Below are positions 15,164 through 23,839 of a stretch of DNA of 35,972 bases, one piece after another; the first letter of the stretch is position 1, and every line of letters starts with the position of its first letter. The position numbers were made by a program, and so were the translations under genes. The notes under the pieces were generated by a model. It made no database searches, was not told the origin of the DNA, and saw nothing but the letters and a program-made list of their open reading frames with translations. The DNA is from Bacillota bacterium (GTDB taxonomy: Bacteria; Bacillota; Clostridia; Acetivibrionales; DSM-1351): contig JAEZKZ010000063.1 of NCBI GenBank assembly GCA_023415305.1, forward strand, positions 1-35,972, in the 5' to 3' direction.

Positions 15164-16711
15164 ATGCTAAAGGTTATTAAAAAAACTATTTATAGTATCT
15201 TATTATTTTTTATGCTGCTATTTTTTGTGTCATCATTCTTTATAAGGGCTAAATACAATTATTTTATCTATGGTGACAGGCCGGTATTAACACCTCAGAA
15301 ACCAGGTATTTTTTTTCTGCTGATTCCAGTGATACTAATAATAGGATTCCTTCTTTATAGTATATGCGTTAAGCTTGAGAGGTTTAATGGTAGATTAATA
15401 GTATCTGCCGTGCTCCTATTTTCATTTTTGTTGCAGATAGGCTTTATTCTCGCTTTTCCGAGATTACCTACCGATGATTCAATGATTGTCCATACTATTG
15501 CATTAAATATGTTATACAAGAAAGATTATTCCTCGTTCAACCAATGCGGCTATCTCCATATGTTTCCGTTTAATTACGGTACGGTGCTGTATATCATGAC
15601 ATTGCTAAAGCTTTTTCCTGACAAATACCTAATAATAAAAATATTTAACATATGTTTTTCTCTTGTAACTACGTTGATGATTTATAAGATTAATAAATTA
15701 ATCAGCTGTAAATCCGGGGAAAAGGATTACGGAATATTATTCTTTGCGGCAACATATATCCCCGGTATATTTATGAGTAATCTCATATATAACGACACTA
15801 TATCCACAGCTTTTTTTACCTGCTCCATATATTTTATGATTAAATTTGTCAAAACCAGAGCTATCAAATATTTGGTAATTTCTTCATTGTTGTTAGCAAT
15901 AGGTAATTATTTTAGAAGTATCGGCTTAATAATTCTTATAGCGTCCATTATATACATTATTTTAAATATAATTACACTTAAACCGAAGCTAATATCAGTA
16001 GCTGTAGTAATACTGATTTTATCCATTAATATCCCGGGCTTTACCCAGAACTATTATTTACAGAAGGCAAATATTATTAGCGGGTCTATAAAGGAGAATT
16101 CTGCACCTGTGCATATGTGGCTGAACATGGGGCTAAATTTCGATAAAATCGGTTTTTGGGATGATTTCAGAAGTTATAGGATTTATTGTGTTGACGCCGG
16201 ACATAATAAGCAACAAAGTGAAAAGTTATTCAAGGAATCAATAATAAGAAAAGCTTCAAATGCAACTATAGGCGAATTACTATCGCATTACTATAAAAAA
16301 CTCCTCTGGACCTGGACTGAGGGTACTTATCAGATTGAAAGATATGGACTGGGCAATGATGTTAACACTTTGGGGGGGAAAAGACCAAGACACGGTGGCT
16401 ACGAGTACAGAACCTTTGCAACCAACTTGTTTAAAGATGATTCCATATACAGGAGCGGAATGAATTGGCTGCTGTACACCATCAACTTTCTTATGTATGT
16501 ATTTATTATTTTCGGATTACTTGATGAAATAGTATCACAAAAATACGAACATTTACTATTGGTTTTAATTATTCTTGGGATAATGGCTTTCTATCTTGTT
16601 TGGGAGATAAAATCCCGATATTTATTTCCCGTATATCCAATCTTGATTATTCTTTCCTATCAAGGCTTCAAAAGGGCACATTCATTTATTTTCAAAAGTA
16701 CAAGTAAATGA
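15164..16711 (+). CDS. GT39-like (PMT/ArnT type) membrane glycosyltransferase
   Basis: A 515-residue polytopic membrane protein with about 11-13 hydrophobic segments, a GT-C fold layout. The first extracytoplasmic loop carries FPRLPTDDSMIVH (about 103-115), where family 39 and ArnT-like enzymes keep their catalytic acidic residues. It is followed by a conserved-looking GYLHMFPFNYGTVLY. A large outer loop at about 300-410 precedes the C-terminal helices, ending in the KSRYLFPVYPILI motif typical of this class. It probably moves a sugar from a polyprenyl phosphate carrier to an envelope acceptor. Acceptor unknown. RBS AGGAGAG. Confidence 0.75.
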   Translation: MLKVIKKTIYSILLFFMLLFFVSSFFIRAKYNYFIYGDRPVLTPQKPGIFFLLIPVILIIGFLLYSICVKLERFNGRLIVSAVLLFSFLLQIGFILAFPRLPTDDSMIVHTIALNMLYKKDYSSFNQCGYLHMFPFNYGTVLYIMTLLKLFPDKYLIIKIFNICFSLVTTLMIYKINKLISCKSGEKDYGILFFAATYIPGIFMSNLIYNDTISTAFFTCSIYFMIKFVKTRAIKYLVISSLLLAIGNYFRSIGLIILIASIIYIILNIITLKPKLISVAVVILILSINIPGFTQNYYLQKANIISGSIKENSAPVHMWLNMGLNFDKIGFWDDFRSYRIYCVDAGHNKQQSEKLFKESIIRKASNATIGELLSHYYKKLLWTWTEGTYQIERYGLGNDVNTLGGKRPRHGGYEYRTFATNLFKDDSIYRSGMNWLLYTINFLMYVFIIFGLLDEIVSQKYEHLLLVLIILGIMAFYLVWEIKSRYLFPVYPILIILSYQGFKRAHSFIFKSTSK

Positions 16712-16765
16712 AGTCTGAGTTTCACGGTTACTATCATAAAAACTCAAAAAATTTCTTTAAAAAAG

Positions 16766-16792
16766 TGAACAAATTCAATATGATAAAAGTAT
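16766..16792 (+). promoter_or_regulatory. Possible ECF-type autoregulatory promoter
   Basis: TGAACA at 16766-16771, about 50 bp upstream of the sigma factor gene, resembles the -35 TGAACG of the B. subtilis SigY autoregulated promoter. The -10 region 17 bp later reads GTAT and does not match CGTC well. Weak candidate. Confidence 0.3.
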
Positions 16793-16819
16793 AACAATTA
16801 GAACACTCAAAAGAAGGTG

Positions 16820-17362
16820 ATGAGACTGGGGGAAACTAATGAATACCTGGTAACTGCTGCCAGGGAGGGGAATAGACACGCTATGGCTCAATTATTGCAG
16901 GCAAACTATAGTATAGTATTAAAATATTGCCTGAAGCTTACCCTCAATAGAGAAGAAGCCCAGGACATCACGCAGGAAGTGATGGTCAGGGCAGTAGAAA
17001 AAATAAGACTCTATGATGAAAGAAAGGCCTCTATAAGTACATGGCTGATAAGCATAGCAAAGAATATCTGGCTGACAGGAATAAAGAGAAAGAAATTATT
17101 TGAGAAATATTGCAGCACTCTACTATTACCTGAAGATTGTACAAATGAAATAGATAATTTGTTTAGTAACGATGATTTAATTCAGGCAGTGAATAAGCTT
17201 TCTCCAAAGCTTAAAGCGCCTCTGGTACTAAAATATAATTTTGACTATTCCTATGAAGCCATTGCAAAAACTCTGGGAATACCAACTGGAACCGTTAAAT
17301 CCAGAATATCGAATGCAATAAAAAATATTGGAAGGGAGCTGGAAAAATTTGAACAAGGATGA
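16820..17362 (+). CDS. ECF RNA polymerase sigma factor, SigY-like
   Basis: A 180-residue group IV sigma factor. Region 2 is at about 10-80 (NREEAQDITQEVMVRAVEKI and STWLISIAKNIWLTGIKRKK) and region 4 at about 120-175 (LSPKLKAPLVLKYNFDYSYEAIAKTLGIPTGTVKSRI). Gene order with the next four genes is that of B. subtilis sigY-yxlC-yxlD/E-yxlF-yxlG, so it is named by synteny. The start is uncertain: GTG 16817 and ATG 16820 are adjacent and both overlap the apparent AGAAGGTGA ribosome binding site. The stop overlaps the next gene. Confidence 0.85.
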   Translation: MRLGETNEYLVTAAREGNRHAMAQLLQANYSIVLKYCLKLTLNREEAQDITQEVMVRAVEKIRLYDERKASISTWLISIAKNIWLTGIKRKKLFEKYCSTLLLPEDCTNEIDNLFSNDDLIQAVNKLSPKLKAPLVLKYNFDYSYEAIAKTLGIPTGTVKSRISNAIKNIGRELEKFEQG

Positions 17363-17654
17363 AAAAATTGATTATGATTTAAAGGAAATCTCAAAGAAGA
17401 TAGAGGATATTGCTGTAGGAACACCTGAATTAATAACTATAGTTAACTTTGTATCGGATGAACAGGGGCGGATTGCAGCCAGGAATAACAGACAGCTTGC
17501 AATGTTCAGCTGTACTGCACTGGCTATCATTGCAGTACTGGTCATAGTTTATCAAATGTCAGCACTGGCATTTATAATTATCCATGGATTACTGCTGACA
17601 GTTCCTGTGGTGCTGCTTCTTTTAATGAGGAGGAGAGGAAATGAGCTTATATGA
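17349..17654 (+). CDS. YxlC-like membrane protein of the SigY operon
   Basis: A 101-residue protein with a charged N-terminal half (KDEKIDYDLKEISKKIEDI) and two membrane helices at about 50-69 and 71-88. Size, topology and position right after the sigma factor match YxlC. Its start overlaps the sigma gene: TTG 17349 is preferred, with GGGAG 10 nt upstream; a TTG at 17328 is the alternative. By analogy it may take part in control of the sigma factor, with its N-terminus in the cytoplasm. Confidence 0.65.
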   Translation: MNKDEKIDYDLKEISKKIEDIAVGTPELITIVNFVSDEQGRIAARNNRQLAMFSCTALAIIAVLVIVYQMSALAFIIIHGLLLTVPVVLLLLMRRRGNELI

Positions 17655-17850
17655 ACTTTTAGATAATCCCCCTGTCTGGTTAGTAGTTATAATTGCTCTA
17701 TTCGTCTTCTGTCAGGGAGTATGGATATTTTTAGATGCGCAGAAAAGAGGAAGGTTCCCTTGGCTGTGGGGAATATGGGGGATATCAAACTTTCCCCTTC
17801 CGCTTATTGTATACTATTTCACAGTAATTAGAAAAGATAGAAAGAGGTAA
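17641..17850 (+). CDS. YxlD/YxlE-like small membrane protein, putative anti-sigma component
   Basis: A 69-residue protein with two membrane helices (about 11-31 and 40-61) separated by FLDAQKRGRFPWLWG. The pattern resembles the PLDc_N-type YxlE of B. subtilis. YxlD and YxlE are described there as negative regulators of SigY, so this gene may hold the sigma factor inactive. It overlaps yxlC-like by 14 bp and AGGAGAGG lies just upstream of the ATG. Only one such gene is present here instead of two. Confidence 0.65.
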   Translation: MSLYELLDNPPVWLVVIIALFVFCQGVWIFLDAQKRGRFPWLWGIWGISNFPLPLIVYYFTVIRKDRKR

Positions 17851-17853
17851 AAG

Positions 17854-18567
17854 ATGCTTATAATAAAAAACCTATCAAAAACATACAAAAATGGTAAAAA
17901 GGCAGTAGATACTTTATCACTCGAAGTAAATCCGGGAGATATATTCGGCTTCATAGGTCATAATGGTGCCGGCAAGACCACAACAATAAAATGTGTTACT
18001 GGGCTCTTGGATTTTAATGAGGGAGAGATATGGATTGGAGGAAAATCAATCAAAACTCAGGATATCGAATGCAAAAGGACTATGGCCTATATTCCCGACA
18101 ATCCCGACCTGTACGAAAATATGACTGGTATCCAGTACCTGAACTTTATTGCAGATATATTTGCAGTACCCAAAAAGGAGAGGGAAGAGGCAATAAAAAA
18201 ATATTCTGATGCCTTTGAACTAACTTCAAGCCTGGGAGATTTAATATCGGCTTATTCTCACGGCATGAAGCAGAAGCTGGCCTTAATATCGGCTTTCATC
18301 CATAATCCAAGTCTGTTAGTTTTGGATGAACCCTTTGTGGGACTTGACCCGAAGGCATCCCATACTCTCAAAGGATTCATGAAAGAGTTGTGCGATAAAG
18401 GTGGAGCCATATTCTTTTCTACTCACGTCCTGGAGGTGGCAGAAAAGCTCTGTAGTAAAATAGCTATTATAAAAGCAGGGAAGCTTATAGCCTGCGGCAG
18501 GACTGATGAGATTAAAGGCAACAGTTCCCTTGAAGAATTATTTTTGGAGTTGATAAATCATGAATAA
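17854..18567 (+). CDS. ABC transporter ATP-binding protein, YxlF-like
   Basis: A 237-residue ABC ATPase. Walker A GHNGAGKTT is at about 34-42, the signature motif is the degenerate YSHGMKQKLAL at about 131-141, Walker B LLVLDEP with the catalytic Glu is at about 150-156, and the switch His is in FFSTHVLE. It would power the membrane protein encoded next. In the SigY operon of B. subtilis the YxlF/YxlG pair is the putative exporter. It starts 3 bp after the previous stop and overlaps the permease gene by 8 bp. Confidence 0.9.
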   Translation: MLIIKNLSKTYKNGKKAVDTLSLEVNPGDIFGFIGHNGAGKTTTIKCVTGLLDFNEGEIWIGGKSIKTQDIECKRTMAYIPDNPDLYENMTGIQYLNFIADIFAVPKKEREEAIKKYSDAFELTSSLGDLISAYSHGMKQKLALISAFIHNPSLLVLDEPFVGLDPKASHTLKGFMKELCDKGGAIFFSTHVLEVAEKLCSKIAIIKAGKLIACGRTDEIKGNSSLEELFLELINHE

Positions 18568-20155
18568 TACAATACTTCTAATAAAATCGCAAATAATAAA
18601 TTCGTCAGGTATCAATAAATTACAGAAAAGTACATCAACGGGAGAAAGACTCAAGGCTGGCCTTTTTGCCGGTATGATACTTTTTGTGATAATGATAATA
18701 TTTTCGCAGATGACTTTGTACGCCTGGGTAATATCTGACTTTGTTGTGGAAAAGGATATGAAGGATGTACTGATTATTATCGGTGTAGCTCTGTCAATGT
18801 TGTTATGTCTTTTTATGTCCATATATAAGGGAACCGGATATTTGTTTGCATTTAAGGATTTCGACTTGTTAATGTCCCTGCCTGTATCAAGGACGGCAAT
18901 ACTAGTCAGTAAACTGTTTATGATAGTTTTTACAAATATAGGCTTATCATTGCTTTTGGGTTTCCCGTACCTGATGGTTTATGGAATTAAGACTTCTCAA
19001 GGTGCTGCGTATTATTTTGCAGCGCTAGTGCTGTTGGTCTTGTCCAGCTTGGTTCCGTTAACATTGGGGTCACTGCTGTCCCTGTTGCTGGGAAAGGTAT
19101 CCTCAAAATCAAGGCATACAAATATGATTTTAATTATTGGTTCCTTTGTAGCACTTGCATTATTTATGGTTGGGATGTTTTCACTAAATTCACTTACAAC
19201 TTCAAAAATCGAAAATCTCGTTAACTCAATCAGATCGTTAAAAGCAGTTTATTATCCATTTGGACTATATGCCGATGCTCTTGCGAATTTAAGTATTGTT
19301 TCATTCCTTATATTTTCATTGATTTCAATTATTGTTTTTGTAGCCTTTATCTGGCTCTTTTCAAAGAGCTTTAAAAGGATAAATTCAAGTATGCAGGAAA
19401 AATATAAAGCCTCAAACTACAAAATGACCGAGCTTAATGTACAGACAACAGCTGTAGCATTACTAAAAAAAGAGTTGAGTTTTTATTTTTCCTCTTATAT
19501 ATATGCTATAAATACCGGCTTTGGAGCTATAATGATGCCGCTAATAACCGTGCTGCTTATTATTAACGGCTCAAAGCTTACAACCATGCTTAATATTATG
19601 CCGATTAATATCCCAATCTCTCTTTTGGTAACCCTGGCTATGACATTGTGTGTATCGCTGACCTGCACTACATCACCATCAATTTCACTTGAAGGAAAAA
19701 ATCTTTGGATAATAAAGTCATTGCCTTTAAAGGTAACAGATATTTTTAACAGTAAAATACTGCTGAATATTGTTGTAACTGCACCGATACTTGTAATATG
19801 CTCTACAATACTGGCTGCAGCCTTGAGATTTACATTTGTCGAATACCTGCTTTGCATTGCAATCGGCATCTGCTATTGCGGGTTCATAGCTGTAATGGGA
19901 CTTATAATAAATCTACACTTCCCAAAGCTTGAATGGAATACACAGGTTACGGCGGTGAAGCAGAGTGCCAGTGTGCTGATTGCTGTATTTTCAGGTTTCG
20001 TTTCCATCCTTCTCCCCGTTGGAATATTTGCAGCTTTAACGCCGACAAACCTGATTCTTTTTCAGGTACTTTGGCTTGCAGCTGCGGTTATAATAAATAT
20101 ATTGGCGTACACATATTTAAGAGGCAGAGGAATAGCTTTATTTAAGAGGTTATAG
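18560..20155 (+). CDS. ABC-2 type permease, YxlG-like position
   Basis: A 531-residue membrane protein with about 12 hydrophobic helices, of the large ABC exporter type (PF16949-like): cytoplasmic N-terminus, FKDFDLLMSLPVSRTAILVSKL segment at about 97-118 and EGKNLWIIKSLPL at about 382-394. Both contain the S/SLPV-type coupling motif known in this group, repeated in each half. It is longer than B. subtilis YxlG, so it may be a functional analogue rather than an orthologue. Substrate unknown; an antimicrobial peptide or lipid is plausible. Confidence 0.8.
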   Translation: MNNTILLIKSQIINSSGINKLQKSTSTGERLKAGLFAGMILFVIMIIFSQMTLYAWVISDFVVEKDMKDVLIIIGVALSMLLCLFMSIYKGTGYLFAFKDFDLLMSLPVSRTAILVSKLFMIVFTNIGLSLLLGFPYLMVYGIKTSQGAAYYFAALVLLVLSSLVPLTLGSLLSLLLGKVSSKSRHTNMILIIGSFVALALFMVGMFSLNSLTTSKIENLVNSIRSLKAVYYPFGLYADALANLSIVSFLIFSLISIIVFVAFIWLFSKSFKRINSSMQEKYKASNYKMTELNVQTTAVALLKKELSFYFSSYIYAINTGFGAIMMPLITVLLIINGSKLTTMLNIMPINIPISLLVTLAMTLCVSLTCTTSPSISLEGKNLWIIKSLPLKVTDIFNSKILLNIVVTAPILVICSTILAAALRFTFVEYLLCIAIGICYCGFIAVMGLIINLHFPKLEWNTQVTAVKQSASVLIAVFSGFVSILLPVGIFAALTPTNLILFQVLWLAAAVIINILAYTYLRGRGIALFKRL

Positions 20156-20198
20156 TATATAAAATAGTATATTAAATTGGATAAAATAATGGATGCAT

Positions 20199-20240
20199 AA
20201 CATCTTATTTCACTATCATTGTGGGTAAGATGTTTTTTCA
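20199..20240 (+). terminator. Terminator of the sigY-like operon
   Basis: AACATCTTA (20199-20207) pairs with TAAGATGTT (20226-20234), followed by TTTT. It lies 44 bp after the permease stop. Confidence 0.8.
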
Positions 20241-20384
20241 CATTTAATTACAATGTAATTAATGCTATAATTTTTATAGATCATTTTCAAAATGATAAAA
20301 TTCAGTCTATACTAATTATTTCTAGGGTTCGGGGCATAAGGTTCTTAACACCCCCGCCTTAAATGTTTACATAAGGAGATACTG

Positions 20385-22304
20385 TTGGGTAAAAGATTAT
20401 TTATAACAGAAAAACCATCTGTAGCAGCAAGTTTTGCCAGTGTTCTAGGTCTTGAAATTTCTAAAAGTGATAGAGGCAGAGGATTTGCGGAGAATAGTGA
20501 TACAATTGTATCCTGGTGCTTCGGACATCTTGTAACCATGGCATATCCGGATGCTTATGACCTAAAATATAAGGAATGGAAAATAGAGCATCTGCCAATA
20601 ATCCCTACTGTATACAAATATAATGTTATAGATCAACGAGGTGTCGGAAAACAGTTTAATATAATACAACAATTAATGCTCAGAGACGATGTTGAAGTCA
20701 TTTATGCCTGCACCGACAGTGGTCGTGAAGGTGAATATATATTCAGGCTTGTATATATGCAGAGCGGAAGCAGTAAACCTGCCAGAAGAGTATGGATTTC
20801 TTCCCAAACAGAAGAGGCTGTTAAAAAAGGTATTGACGAAGCCAGGGATATCAGAGAATTCGATTTACTTGCACAGGCGGCTTATAGCAGAGCAAAGGAA
20901 GATTGGCTTTTTGGAATGAACTTAAGCAGGATTTTTACCTGTCAATATGGGAGAACACTTTCAAACATACTGAAGGAGAGTAAGTCCTCGGTGATACCAA
21001 TTGGAAGGGTGATGACATGTGTGCTGGGGCTTATTGTTGATAGAGAATTGGAAATCAGAAATTTTGTCCCACAGAAGCATTATGGGGTTCTGGCAAGCTT
21101 TATGTCACAGGATAGCGGTATAGAATATAAGGGCAGATGGCAGCTAAATAAAAATAGGTCCAGAGCGAAGGATGAACCGGATGAGCAAGAAAAATATATA
21201 AGTAAAGCAGAAGCGGAAGAAACTATAGAGAAGCTTAGGGGAAATGAGGCAGTTATCAAGAAAGTAGAAGTCAAAGTCAAGAGTGAACCGCCGCCGCTGC
21301 TGTTTAATCTGGCAGAATTGCAGTCAGAAGCAAATAAAAAATTTAAGCTTCCGGTTGACAGGACGCTTGAGATTGCTCAGAGTCTATATGAAAAAAAGCT
21401 CATATCCTATCCGAGAACTGATAGTAGGGTTATTTCCACTGATGTTGTAGGTGAAATTCCAAAAATTTTAAATGGCTTATTTAAAAATCAAACCTATAAA
21501 GAAAATATTCTGCGTATCAAGGAACAGGGCGATTTAAAAATTAATAAGACATCAAAGCGATATGTGGATAATAGTAAGGTTACCGACCACTATGCTATTA
21601 TACCCACCTATGTAACCGCAGACTTATCAAAGCTTGATGCAGATACCGAAAAAATATACAACCTTATTGTAAAGAGATTTCTCGCTGTTTTTTACCCTCC
21701 GGCCCAGTATAATACAGTAAAAGTTGAGACTGATATCAAAGGTGAAAAGTTTATTTCAAATGCTAAGACCTTGCTAAATTTAGGTTGGAAAGAGGTTTAT
21801 GAGGTTTCCATAAAAAAGGATGAGGATGAAATAACAGATTCACCTATACATAAGCTTGCAAAGAACGAAAAAAGTGAAGTTCTTCAGTTTAATTTAGAAG
21901 AAAAGGAAACAAAGCCACCTTCAAGGTATACAGATGGCTCGTTAATCATAACTATGGAAAAAGCAGGAAAGTTTATTGAAAATGAAGAATTGAGAGAACA
22001 GATAAAAACCTGTGGAATAGGCACCTCTGCAACCCGAGCCGGAATTATTAAAAAGCTGACCGAAATAGGACATATAAGTATACACAGCAAGACTCAGGTA
22101 GTTACTCCGACAATGAAGGGGGAAGCCATCGTAAATTTAGTCCGTCAAACGTCAAAAGAGCTTTTGAATCCTTCCTTGACGGCCAGTTGGGAGAAGGGTC
22201 TTGGAATGATTGAAAATGGTGAAACCACAGAGTCCATTTTCATGGAAAAACTACATTTATATATCACAAAGTCTATTGAAAAGATAAAAAAGATAAGGTT
22301 ATAA
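20385..22304 (+). CDS. topB: DNA topoisomerase III
   Basis: A 639-residue type IA topoisomerase that relaxes and decatenates DNA through a transient 5'-phosphotyrosine. The Toprim domain has Glu9 in FITEKPS and the acidic TDSGREGE at 110-117; the active-site Tyr342 is in LISYPRTDSR. Conserved CGIGTSATRA lies near 545-554. It ends soon after the catalytic core (IEKIKKIRL) with no zinc-ribbon cysteines, and is shorter than B. subtilis TopB. The TTG start at 20385 is supported by AAGGAG 6 nt upstream. Confidence 0.93.
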   Translation: MGKRLFITEKPSVAASFASVLGLEISKSDRGRGFAENSDTIVSWCFGHLVTMAYPDAYDLKYKEWKIEHLPIIPTVYKYNVIDQRGVGKQFNIIQQLMLRDDVEVIYACTDSGREGEYIFRLVYMQSGSSKPARRVWISSQTEEAVKKGIDEARDIREFDLLAQAAYSRAKEDWLFGMNLSRIFTCQYGRTLSNILKESKSSVIPIGRVMTCVLGLIVDRELEIRNFVPQKHYGVLASFMSQDSGIEYKGRWQLNKNRSRAKDEPDEQEKYISKAEAEETIEKLRGNEAVIKKVEVKVKSEPPPLLFNLAELQSEANKKFKLPVDRTLEIAQSLYEKKLISYPRTDSRVISTDVVGEIPKILNGLFKNQTYKENILRIKEQGDLKINKTSKRYVDNSKVTDHYAIIPTYVTADLSKLDADTEKIYNLIVKRFLAVFYPPAQYNTVKVETDIKGEKFISNAKTLLNLGWKEVYEVSIKKDEDEITDSPIHKLAKNEKSEVLQFNLEEKETKPPSRYTDGSLIITMEKAGKFIENEELREQIKTCGIGTSATRAGIIKKLTEIGHISIHSKTQVVTPTMKGEAIVNLVRQTSKELLNPSLTASWEKGLGMIENGETTESIFMEKLHLYITKSIEKIKKIRL

Positions 22305-22435
22305 TTCCTTTGTGAACTTATGAAACATAAACAAGGCGTTTTGTAAATGTTATGGAAGAAGATAATGGATTATTAATGTATCCTATAAAGGAAAAAAGTA
22401 AGCAATTCAAATACTTGTATCAAGAGGAGAAGCGT

Positions 22436-23587
22436 ATGAGTAAAGTAGTTATTCAGGAATGTAAAAATTATGAAGTAGAAGCCATAATTGAAAAAATTAA
22501 TGCTGCAGTAGAAAGTCTCGGTGGATGGGATAAATTTGTTAAGCCCCAGGACAAGGTACTCCTTAAGGTAAATCTGATCGGACCCAAGTCTTCCGAGACG
22601 GCAGCAATAACACATTCTGAATTTGTCAGAGCGATGGTAAGAATATTGAAGGGCAGGAACTGTATTGTATGGATAGGTGACAGCTCAGGGGGAGCTATAG
22701 CAGGAATAGCGCCCACCGCTCAGAGCTTCAAAATTGCCGGATACGAGAGGGTGGCCGCGGAAGAAGGAGCGGAAATAAAGAATTTTGATCGCGAGGGTGT
22801 TACGCCAGTACAACCGGAAAGCGCGTGTGAAGAAACGATGCATATCGCTAAGCCAATGTTTGATGCTGATGTGGTTATTAATTTACCAAAATTGAAAACA
22901 CACTCAGCTCAGATTTTTTCCGGAGCTGTGAAAAATGTATTCGGATGCATACCGGGACTTAAGAAGGCTAAGTATCATAAAATGGCTCCTGATCCAAGTG
23001 ATTTTGGCCAAATCATCTGTGATATACATAAAGCAACTAAAATACAGCTTCACATTATGGATGGAATTCTTGCAATGCAGGGAGAGGGACCGACAGCCGG
23101 AAGCATTTATCAGGCTGATAAAATCCTCGTCAGTGAAGACCCGTTGGCTTTGGATGCTGTGGCGGCAAAAATGGTGGGGATGGAGGTTGTAGATGTACCA
23201 ATTTTGGAAACAGCCCGGAAACGGAAGCTTGGAGAAAGTTGGTTAAAAAACATCACACTTGCAGGTGATTATGAACAAGTCCCAAGGTTAGCTGGTTTTA
23301 AACTGCCCAAGCGTTTCAGGGGAACAAAGAAGCGTAATACTAAATTCTTGGTAAAATTGATTGATTTTTTCAACACACACCCCAGGATTGATCATAAAAA
23401 ATGCAAAAATTGCAATATGTGTGTGGAAAGCTGTCCGGTAGAGGCGATTGACAAGGATACGAAGCAAATTGATTATAATACCTGCATAGATTGTATGTGT
23501 TGTCATGAGTTATGTATGTTTAAGGCTGTAGAGCTTAAAAATGAAAATAAGGTAGCAGGTTTGATATCAGGCTTTTTCAGAAAATAG
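22436..23587 (+). CDS. DUF362 domain protein with C-terminal 2x[4Fe-4S] ferredoxin
   Basis: A 383-residue protein. Residues about 1-300 form a DUF362 domain, visible in VLLKVNLIGP, WIGDSSGG and INLPKLKTHSAQIFSGAVKNVFGCIPG. Residues 323-360 hold two four-cysteine clusters, Cys323/326/329/333 and Cys350/353/356/360, for two [4Fe-4S] centres. DUF362-ferredoxins are common in anaerobes; their substrates are unknown, although a role in iron-sulphur redox chemistry is likely. I start at ATG 22436 with GAGGAG 6 nt upstream, rather than 28 codons earlier at 22352, where there is no ribosome binding site. It follows topB by 131 bp. Confidence 0.88.
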   Translation: MSKVVIQECKNYEVEAIIEKINAAVESLGGWDKFVKPQDKVLLKVNLIGPKSSETAAITHSEFVRAMVRILKGRNCIVWIGDSSGGAIAGIAPTAQSFKIAGYERVAAEEGAEIKNFDREGVTPVQPESACEETMHIAKPMFDADVVINLPKLKTHSAQIFSGAVKNVFGCIPGLKKAKYHKMAPDPSDFGQIICDIHKATKIQLHIMDGILAMQGEGPTAGSIYQADKILVSEDPLALDAVAAKMVGMEVVDVPILETARKRKLGESWLKNITLAGDYEQVPRLAGFKLPKRFRGTKKRNTKFLVKLIDFFNTHPRIDHKKCKNCNMCVESCPVEAIDKDTKQIDYNTCIDCMCCHELCMFKAVELKNENKVAGLISGFFRK

Positions 23588-23709
23588 GGTCCAATATAAT
23601 GAACGACTAATTTCCCAGCCGCTGCTCACGGCATTATTACAACCTGTACTGTGTGGATAAATCTCACCGTAAAGAGCAGGATTTGTCTGTTTAAAATGGT
23701 TTATTATGG

Positions 23710-23738
23710 TTGACGTGTTAATTTTTAAGGCATATACT
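23710..23738 (+). promoter_or_regulatory. Promoter of the solute-binding protein gene
   Basis: TTGACG (23710-23715) and TATACT (23733-23738) with a 17-bp spacer, about 100 bp upstream of the start codon. The 252-bp gap before the gene also has a possible long hairpin between TGCTCACGG near 23621 and CCGTAAAGAGCA near 23669, of unknown meaning. Confidence 0.6.
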
Positions 23739-23839
23739 AAAGCTATTGCTAAAAGTCATATTAAGTTAGCAGAACAGACTGCCATGGTAATAAATTATTA
23801 AAGTAATACTATATTTCTATGAGTAGAGTTGGGGTTAAC

